From Antedon mediterranea (lineage: Eukaryota; Echinodermata; Crinoidea; Comatulida; Antedonidae): 64,000 nt of DNA. Under the pieces are notes generated by a model. That model did no database searches. It was not told the DNA's origin and worked only from the letters and a program-made list of their open reading frames with translations. This document shows positions 58,701 through 64,000 of this stretch, in pieces. The first letter of the stretch is position 1. Each line of letters starts with the position of its first letter. The position numbers and the translations under genes were made by a program. Location of the stretch: assembly GCF_964355755.1 (NCBI RefSeq), contig NC_092670.1, positions 34,647,795 to 34,711,794 on the forward strand. Reading direction: 5' to 3'.

Positions 58701-61700
58701 TCCAGATTATTTATTATTATCTATTGTATAAAATCCCATTTTTCCTTTTTTTCTACTCTTTTTCATTTTTTTTCCATTCTTGCTTTTCTTCCTTTTCTTT
58801 CCTTTATCCATCTATCTATTTTTCAGTTTCTTTTCTTCCCATTCATTCATCATCTTTAACTGCCATTTCTTCAATCAAACAATCGAAAGTTCTTTTTTAA
58901 AACAACTTTTTTTTTTATTTTCCATCAGCATATTTCTGATTTTCTCTTATCTTTGCCTTTTCTTTCCACAGAATAATTGTCCTTAATCTATCATCTTTAA
59001 ATTTGTCATTTAAAAAAATAATTTCCACTTTCATTTATTTTTTTACATTATGTGTATTATGTAAAAACACACCTTTGTTGTATTAAATTAAAATATTTCA
59101 TTTGTACTGGGTGACCTTTTCAGTCAGAGACTAATCTCTCAGAGGGCCCAGTTATGATCAGTGGCTGTGATTCACTCCCTCTTTCCTTTTTATAATAAAC
59201 TCGTCATCACTCGACCCAACACACATTTTTATTTATTCTAGAAAACTATCCGACTGACTGTCAACTATGGCACGAAGCATAGGATGGTTCTACGGATTAA
59301 TCCAGAAAGAACTCTAGCAGATCTCCTGCCAAAGATATGCGAGGAGAAAGGAGTTGATCCCAAACATCACACCTTAAGACATCCAAAGGCGCCATCGGAT
59401 GACGTGGATCTTAACAAGTCACTGACATCGTATCAAACTAATGAACTGCTTCTGGTGGACACAAAAGGTAGTTAAAGACTTTTTTTTAATGTTTGGAGCG
59501 ATAATTTATGGCTTATACTGTGAGGCTTGAGCTTATCCCGTTTAGTGGAGCTATATCCTGTTTGTAGACGATTAAACCTTCCATTTTCTAATAGACGACA
59601 ATATGTGTTACTCTAAAGTAGGTCTAGTCCATAGGGTACCGTCCATAGGGTACCGTCCATAGGGTACCATCCATAGGGTACCGTCCATAGGGCACCGTCC
59701 ATAGGGCACCGTCCATAGGGCACCGTCCATAGGGCACCGTCCATAGGGTTATTATTTAAACAATAAACGGGAATGATTATAATACTGATAGAGATGATCA
59801 TGATTGAGATAACAACAATTTTATGATAATGATGATTTTATAATATGATGATAATTGCAATTCATTACATTTTTTATTTAATCATATTTTATTTAATAGT
59901 TCCTCATATACGAGAAACCATCGTATTTACAGGTACAGGTTTTTTCTTGAAAATTTACTTAAAAAAAATTTGGCTTTGATAGAATTTGACACCCATGTTT
60001 TTTCCTTTTCCATTATTTTCAGTGTGTCCTGTGTTGTGCAGTGAATATTGTTATACTAAATAATAATCTACTAATTCTTCTTATTTTATCATTTTTTTCC
60101 TATGTACAGTAGTATCTGTTTTCTGAATGTAGTTTGACGCTCATTTCTATTTTTAGATTGTATTAAATATTAAATTATTTTTTTATTTATAGCCATTTAA
60201 TAGCTTTATTTTCTTACTTTTCTTTAATCTAATCTAGTTTAGTATTTTGATGTGCTGTTATTTCTTAAAAATTATGAAACTGTTTTTGTGTTTGATTTAT
60301 TATACATTGACTATTATGTTTAAACTCATTTTATTTTTGGCTACCAACCCACACACGTTTGGATTAAGCCTTATGTTATAATAAATAAACACAGTACTGT
60401 CGGATTTATGTAACACTAATAGAAATAAATAAATGTACCATATTTATAATCACCTGTATGTAAATGTATCCGTATGTTTGTTTATTAAGAATATAACAAG
60501 AGTCATCTTAAACTACTTTGGTTATCAGAAATTTCCTAGAAATATGTTATAGAATATTACAAACATGGAATGTGATGATGTTTATTAGTTTTTTTTTCAT
60601 TTTAATTGAATTTTGAAGTAAAACTGTCAAATTTGACAACAAAAAAACACCAATGAAATGAAATACCTAAAACCTTGATCACACTGAGTAACCATGCTAT
60701 TTAAAGTCCAATGTCGTTGGACGAATAATCCAAGTATGGACATTGGTTAATACTTTAAAGTAAGGTTCCCATGGTTAAAGTTAAAACCCAGTGTGAACAA
60801 AGATGGTATTTTATGTTTTATATTTGGCAGCATTTTGTTGTCAATCTACATTGCATTTTGTCCCCTGTGGAGAAGTTCCAATGACATGAGATTTAATAAA
60901 ATTTTTTTTATTACATTTACATTTTTATATATTATTTTTGGCTACAGTAGGATGGGCCTGTTAAACCTGACAGTGGGCTATTTAGTAAGACATCTTTGAA
61001 AAAAAATTTTTTTTTTAAATTTTGTTGATGTGAAATTTGTTAGACCAGTTGATTTTTGAATTAGTTCAAAATGAACTTGAAAATTGGTCATTCAATTTGA
61101 TCTTGGAAAAGTATATACATGCGGTAATCCTAGAGTGTGTATTTCAAATTATTTGATGACTCAGTGTTTAAGCTTAATAAACCTAGTATGGGTTCATGTG
61201 GATATGCTTGAAGCCTTTGTAACGGGGAGGAATATATTGTGTCAAATCATTTTCAGGCGGTTACCCCATACTAAGCCAACTGGTAGACAGATTAGAAATG
61301 CACAACATAAACACAAACTAGTTTGAATTCTGGATTAAAATTGTTGTTAGTCATTCTTAAGTAATATCTAGGATAGGAAAAATATTATTATGAATATTAG
61401 TCATTCCCTGGAAATGCTGTATGCCAAATATTTATAAAATATTATATTTCTATAATATAGTACCACCGCTATTTAAAATTTTTTTTTGTTATTTACTTTT
61501 TCTTTCCTTTTTTCTGTTGAACCTGTTTTCTCCTTTTCCCCTACCCGTTTAAAATTTCATTATCGCTACTAATAATTGTTTTGTCATTTAAATAATTGTG
61601 TATTAATACTTTAATTTTTATTCATTTTAATTTGTTCACATTAGTATTCAATTCCATTCCATAAAAGAAAAAAAAATTGATCCATAAATAAATCGCTCTG

Positions 61701-62955
61701 TTTGGAGGCATGAGAGCGGTACTTGCATTAATTTGTGCAATAATCACTTATTCTGCCTAATCGTTTGGTGTGCGTATGTAATGTGTGCATACGTCAGGGT
61801 AAATTAAATATTGTAATTAGTAAATTATGTAATAATCTTGCTATTTTTCTATTCACAGCCCCAAGACAAGAAACATCAGTTATGCCAGAACTATCCAAGG
61901 ACAAGAAGAAAAGCTTTTTTGGAAAGCTGAAAAAGAAAAAGGTATTGTATTTAAGTAATATTTAAAGCTCTGTCTACACTATCACATTTTATTAACAAAA
62001 AAATGTGATGTGCTAATATGGGCATTATGATTTCATATCACAATCATATTTGAGCACATCACACTTTTTTTGTCAAACTAGTTTGATAGTGTGGACAGAG
62101 CTTTAGTTCAAGTAAATATATACATATAAGTGGGCTAAGCATTGAACATTGGTGGTACACGTGGTATTGGTTATGTCATATTAAATGTAATTTTATATTG
62201 ATTTGAACTTTTGACCTATCATAGTATTATTACTGTACTACTAAATATGTATTTAAGATATCAGATGTTAATATACTGTAATTAAATATTCTTTCAGACT
62301 GGTTTTGATCTTGAGCACACCCCATCCGCGCATGTTCAAAATGCTGGACCAGTAAGTCCAACATCACCTACACGACAACGACAAAATGCTGGAGCAGTGA
62401 GTCCAACATCACCTACCCGACAACGACCGACCACTGTATATAGTGATCGAGCACCAGTGGCAAAGGCCAATGCTGAACTCACACGAACCCAGACAACGAA
62501 AAAACGGGCTGCTCCAAAACCACCAGATAATGTGGCTGGTGGCTTAGCAAAGTCAGCAGCAACCAGGAAAAAGAAGGCTCCACCTCCTCCAAGACCTGAT
62601 GCAGGTTCTACGTCGCCTAAAGTAGAATCTCCCAGAGAAGCTGCAGAGGATTCGACATTGGGAGCTCTTGCAGAAGCCACACCAAAACCTGCTGATGAAG
62701 CAACAACAGAACCCTCTGTAGAAGCCACAACAGAACCTTCTGTAGAAGCTACACCAGAACCTGCTGCAGAAGCTGCAATTGAACCTCCTGCAGCTGCAGG
62801 AGAAGTGAGTTCACCTAATACTTCAATGGATTCTTCCATTGAGGTTGAAGTTCGTGCTAGGCCTAAGGATGAAGAGGAAGAAAATATAAAGAAGTTGAAT
62901 CGTAGAAGCTCTCAACGCCCTCTATCTCCACCACCTCCACCTCCAGGACGAGATG
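40768..62955 (+). CDS. COBL: Cordon-bleu (COBL/COBLL1-like) protein, 5' eight exons (3' partial)
   Basis: Cobl proteins nucleate actin with C-terminal WH2 domains and bind syndapin/PACSIN SH3 domains through KRAP motifs. Eight exons join in frame to 482 codons, and the last donor leaves phase 1, so the gene continues past the right edge; no WH2 domain is in view. Contents: start MPGKGLKSRP; a first basic-proline motif SKAPPPPQ at 14-21; a first ubiquitin-like region at about 53-150 (LRVHMPNGKIV, DLLVMMAGKNKLNP); a Lys-rich microexon; the Cobl domain at 161-235 (KTIRLTVNYGTKHRMVLRIN, LLPKICEEKGVDP, DLNKSLTSY); a basic patch KKKSFFGKLKKKK; and KRAP-type motifs KKRAAPKPP (331-339) and KKKAPPPPRP (354-363). 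Invertebrates usually have one Cobl-family gene, so the symbol means the family, not a specific vertebrate paralogue. The first intron spans 7.9 kb. Confidence 0.9.
42722..43331 (+). mobile_element. MITE family A copy 10, split by another insertion
   Basis: Left part 42722-42855 has the terminal repeat and units. The right part (about 43291-43331) is the terminal TGTGTAGACAGAGCT. About 435 bp of foreign DNA lies between them. Confidence 0.75.
42856..43290. mobile_element. TIR element I inside MITE A copy 10
   Basis: Left end TACTCGGGGTACCCGAG, right end GTACCCTGAGTA: 11 of 12 bases pair as an inverted repeat. Length about 435 bp. The minus strand holds a 40-codon frame ending in eight Glu and KMSES, not enough to identify. 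Confidence 0.65.
44373..44675 (-). mobile_element. tRNA-derived SINE H copy 2
   Basis: Same blocks as copy 1: AATCAGCGCAAAGTTGTGTC, TACACCTGGGTGGAG, GGATACAAGCAATGCGGCGA, GAACGTCCAACACACTGCGC. The (ATA)n tail lies at the left end. Confidence 0.82.
45241..45300 (+). mobile_element. 5S-SINE tail fragment
   Basis: TCAACCTGTTAGTGGCGGTT and ACTGAATAAAAAATAAATAA match the tail of 12443-12796; the head is absent. Confidence 0.75.
46190..47258. mobile_element. TTAA-flanked (piggyBac-like) non-autonomous element, 1.07 kb
   Basis: Starts TTAACACTTTGACTGCCA and ends with the exact complement. A second copy of the subterminal segment with CGAAGATCTTCGTGTTTGGC lies 40 bp inside the right end. The flanking sequence CACCTATTTAA / TTAAGGGGATGC reconstitutes CACCTATTTAAGGGGATGC, closely matching a paralogous sequence at 46077-46099. 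No transposase frame. Confidence 0.9.
48307..48471 (+). mobile_element. MITE family A copy 11
   Basis: TTAAGTTCTGTCTACAGG, about four perfect 21-bp units, and right end GTGTAGACAGAGTT. Ends 220 nt before COBL exon 2. Confidence 0.82.
48692..48889 (+). CDS. COBL: COBL exon 2
   Basis: Encodes SKRSKAPPPPQMLKK, a Ser/Thr/Asn-rich spacer, then RSLRVHMPNGKIVQATVDA. The first part is a syndapin-type KxAPPPP motif. Ends in phase 2 at AA/GTAAGT. Confidence 0.9.
49640..51177. other. COBL intron 2, part with unassigned insertion-like DNA
   Basis: AGGCCTAG clusters and a GC-richer stretch (50640-50900) with CACGTG words differ from the AT-rich surroundings. A CATGGGTGAGAGCCATTCTG stretch and others show no coding pattern. 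I could not define ends. Confidence 0.4.
51178..51207 (+). mobile_element. MITE family A copy 12 (right terminus only)
   Basis: CTAGTTTGATAGTGTGGACA followed by GAGCTTTA, with no left partner nearby. Confidence 0.7.
51529..51637 (+). CDS. COBL: COBL exon 3
   Basis: Encodes LSSSDLLVMMAGKNKLNPVS and PSSNPPGDLVI. It corresponds to the family segment in which DLL is followed by a helix and LNP. Confidence 0.9.
52200..52314. mobile_element. Small MITE J with 14-bp inverted repeats
   Basis: ATACCCTTTTCACA and its exact complement enclose 113 bp, with TA on each side as a likely target duplication. It ends 226 nt before COBL exon 4. Confidence 0.85.
52540..52656 (+). CDS. COBL: COBL exon 4
   Basis: Encodes LKPSQCVGDINGDIVFVVAK and ends KSAVFE in phase 0; this closes the first ubiquitin-like region. 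Confidence 0.88.
52826..53275. mobile_element. TIR element K carrying nested MITE A copy 13
   Basis: TTAAGGCCATGTTCACAC at the left; the right end complement reads TAAGGCCTGGTTTACACT. The interior includes MITE A copy 13 at 52949-53093. Confidence 0.65.
52949..53093 (+). mobile_element. MITE family A copy 13, nested in a larger TIR element
   Basis: TAAAGCTCTGTCTACACTAT at the left, two units, right end TTTGATAGTGTAGACAAAAC. It lies inside 52826-53275. Confidence 0.82.
53641..53667 (+). CDS. COBL: COBL exon 5, 27-nt microexon
   Basis: Encodes SKSKSKFKK between a CGACAG acceptor and a weak AAG/GTTGGT donor. It joins both neighbours in frame, but so would its skipping (27 = 9 codons), so it may be alternative. 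Reading through the donor adds nine residues and stops at TAG, 53695-53697. Confidence 0.7.
53745..53911 (+). mobile_element. MITE family A copy 14
   Basis: TTAAGCTCTGTCTACACTAT, two units, right end diverged (GGTGTATTTAGACGGAGCTT). Begins 78 nt after the COBL microexon. Confidence 0.82.
56558..56960 (+). repeat. 22-bp minisatellite, 18 units
   Basis: GCCTAGTGCGATCACTTTAA AA repeats 18 times with only A/T length and one A-to-G variant. High uniformity suggests recent expansion. Confidence 0.96.
57060..57352 (-). mobile_element. tRNA-derived SINE F, copy 2 (best preserved)
   Basis: The minus strand starts with a Ser/Leu-type tRNA head (GAGTGGCCGAGCGGTAAAGA, box B GGGTTCGAGGCTCACTC). It runs through GTCCAGTGTACACAACTAGC, CGGTGTATTAGTACATC, and ends GGGAGACCAGTCTTTGACTG, GTCACCCAGTATAAATATAT. 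This tail resembles the LINE 3' end at 15680-15770. Confidence 0.85.
57825..57925 (-). repeat. Diverged relative of the tRNA-like repeat
   Basis: GATGAGGAGATCTGTGAGAA TGAGAAA is the complement of the flank that follows the copies at 35649 and 35989. The adjacent tRNA part (CAGAGATTCGAAACTGGAAC) is decayed. Confidence 0.65.
58425..58505 (+). repeat. tRNA-like SINE head
   Basis: TAGCTTGGTGAATAACATGC (box-A-like) and TCATGGGTTCAATTCTAA (box B) at tRNA spacing. Confidence 0.45.
58630..58980. repeat. Polypyrimidine-rich stretch
   Basis: TTTTCTTCC-type words dominate the plus strand for about 350 bp; the two open frames (Phe/Ser/Leu-rich) follow from composition only. Confidence 0.8.
59109..59175 (-). 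mobile_element. SINE F tail fragment
   Basis: ACTGGGTGACCTTTTCAGTC and GAGGGCCCAGTTATGATCAG match the tail of SINE F copy 2 at 57060. Lies 66 nt upstream of COBL exon 6. Confidence 0.75.
59242..59467 (+). CDS. COBL: COBL exon 6 (Cobl domain)
   Basis: Encodes the core Cobl domain (Pfam family Cobl, from recognition): KTIRLTVNYGTKHRMVLRIN, ERTLADLLPKICEEKGVDP and DVDLNKSLTSYQTNELLLVD. Ends in phase 1 at G/GTAGTT. Confidence 0.94.
59628..59749. repeat. 14-bp minisatellite, about 9 units
   Basis: GTCCATAGGGTACC repeats, with GGGCACC variants in the second half; TACC units come first and CACC units last. Lies 160 nt after COBL exon 6. Confidence 0.95.
60669..60806. mobile_element. Small imperfect hairpin element
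   Basis: CCTTGATCACACTGAGTAAC at the left pairs imperfectly with ACCCAGTGTGAACAAAGATG at the right, with an inner pair around CCAATGTCGTTGG and CATTGG. Confidence 0.5.
61859..61941 (+). CDS. COBL: COBL exon 7 (basic patch)
   Basis: Encodes PRQETSVMPELSKDKKKSFF and GKLKKKK. A KxxSFFxxxKKKK stretch after the Cobl domain is typical of the family. A MITE starts about 21 nt past the donor. Confidence 0.9.
61963..62105 (+). mobile_element. MITE family A copy 15
   Basis: Both termini present (TAAAGCTCTGTCTACACTAT; GTGTGGACAGAGCTTTA), TA flanks, one unit. Starts about 21 nt past the donor of COBL exon 7. Confidence 0.85.
62298..62955 (+). CDS. COBL: COBL exon 8 (proline- and repeat-rich, 658 nt)
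   Basis: Contains a tandem 15-residue repeat (NAGPVSPTSPTRQR type, 277-306), KRAP-type motifs, a run of nine-residue Glu/Pro/Ala repeats (EATTEPSVEATTEPSV) and a poly-Pro stretch before GRD. Ends in phase 1 at GATG/GTAAAT, 62955. The opposite-strand open frame over it is a shadow. Confidence 0.92.
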
Positions 62956-64000
62956 GTAAATATCATTTACTATTCATTTAAATAGTAATTATGCTGTGGA
63001 TGTTTGGTTGCGTTGTTTGTCATTTGATTGTAATTTGATTTTCTCATTAATTCCTTACATCTCAGTAATACTTTCTTTTGTGAATCTATGTGGTATTTTC
63101 ACCCGATTCCCAGTACTGTATTTCCACATGCTATCTATTTCCGAAGTATCCTAGGAGTAGTTGGTAATACAGCATCTCATTTATATCACATGTGATTCCT
63201 GTATCATGTAAGGTTAGGTTGAGGGTTAGGTTACTACAAGATACATGTGATGTTTTATTACGAAATTTTTCTATGATACTTAGGAAATAGATACAGTACC
63301 GAGAATTGGCTGGTATTTTATAGTTTATTTGGTATTTTATAGAAAAAAAAGAACCAAAATTTAAACACTTTCTTGCATGTTTGTTAATGGAATTCCAATA
63401 TGTTCTGGATTGCATGATATGTTACATGGTTCTACTGTATAGCATGTTACTTAAATAAATAAATAAATATGGCACCCCACTCTTTGCCCTCTGGCATTAC
63501 TGTACAATTTTGCCATGGCATTCTGCCAAAAATGATCTGGGTTTTGCTCTGGATCTAATGAATATGCATGTTTTAATTAATATGCATGATTTAATGAATA
63601 TGCATGTTTTTAACCATCTATCCTTTTCCCCATGGGACTGACTTACTAAATCAATTTTTAGGAATATAACCTTTTTATGTTAATCATACATGAGTTTTTG
63701 TGTTGCACACTATACACAGTTCCTTAGTTCATTTGTGTCATCAGCACCCAGCCATTTAACAAAATAACAATTCACATCTATGTTTTTCGGCCATTGTTTC
63801 ACAATTACAGCATCTAAAATTTTAAGAAAGTGCTGTGACCCGACATTCACACATGAGTTGGATAAACAATTGCCCGTAAAATAAAAACAAATAATTATTC
63901 TTTCTATCTTGAATCATGGCCCTGTAATTAGAAACTTGTTTTTCTAAATCATATTAATTCATCTTGTACATCAATTCATGTTCACTTTCACATAAATGCA
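62956..64000. other. COBL intron 8 (continues off the window)
   Basis: No exon recognised to the right edge. Holds (AATA)n at 63453 and a short GTAAGGTTAGGTTGAGGGTT word run at 63207. WH2-coding exons are expected further right. Confidence 0.6.

Larger units (their letters stand above)
53668..59241. other. COBL intron 5
   Basis: 5.6 kb without a coding exon. Holds MITE A copy 14, a 22-bp minisatellite, SINE F, a diverged tRNA-like repeat, a tRNA-like head at 58430, and a polypyrimidine stretch. Confidence 0.65.

Noticed and set aside
58638-58986. Phe/Ser-rich membrane-like frames
   Set aside because: Explained by the polypyrimidine composition of the stretch; no start context or splice structure.
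62336-62839. 167-codon frame, minus strand
   Set aside because: Exact shadow of COBL exon 8, which has splice sites, frame continuity and family motifs.

Overview
The window is AT-rich animal nuclear DNA: short exons (27-757 nt) with GT-AG junctions, long introns, and a dense load of small transposons. The genes (a non-I-domain integrin alpha, a ciliary-type CCDC148, a Cobl-domain protein), the many AGGCCTAG palindrome clusters and the TACTGTA-rich background suggest an invertebrate deuterostome, most likely an echinoderm. This is an inference from gene content and base texture, not a species call.

Layout. (1) 1-22131, + strand: the 3' three quarters of an integrin alpha gene. It has 21 exons from the fourth/fifth beta-propeller blade to the GFFKR tail and stop; the 5' end lies left of the window. 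(2) 22132-27029: intergenic and 3' UTR sequence between convergent genes, with a 30-bp minisatellite. (3) 27030-31274, - strand: a complete 10-exon CCDC148 orthologue (625 aa). (4) 31275-40767: a 9.5-kb gap between divergent genes, with AGGCCTA-rich DNA, a hammerhead-like motif, a 340-bp tandem duplication carrying two tRNA-like cloverleaves, a 171-bp recent duplication and a tRNA-SINE. (5) 40768-right edge, + strand: the 5' part of a cordon-bleu (Cobl) gene, 8 exons and 482 codons, running off the window before any WH2 domain. All three models were built by reading splice sites and joining phases by hand; every junction keeps frame.

The three genes are not a pathway. The integrin is an adhesion receptor, CCDC148 is a coiled-coil protein, and Cobl is an actin nucleator. 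The unusual content is the repeat landscape. It includes 15 copies of one hairpin MITE with an internal 21-bp minisatellite, two further hairpin MITE families, and TTAA-flanked (piggyBac-like) elements, one with a recognisable empty-site sequence. A 5S-rRNA-derived SINE is inserted in a foldback element. A Penelope-like remnant carries a recognisable hammerhead-ribozyme core. A tRNA-SINE and a LINE in the same window share a 3' tail. I found no unknown multi-gene system; the strongest leads are the hammerhead-bearing elements, the nested insertions, and MITE copies lying just inside 5' splice sites.
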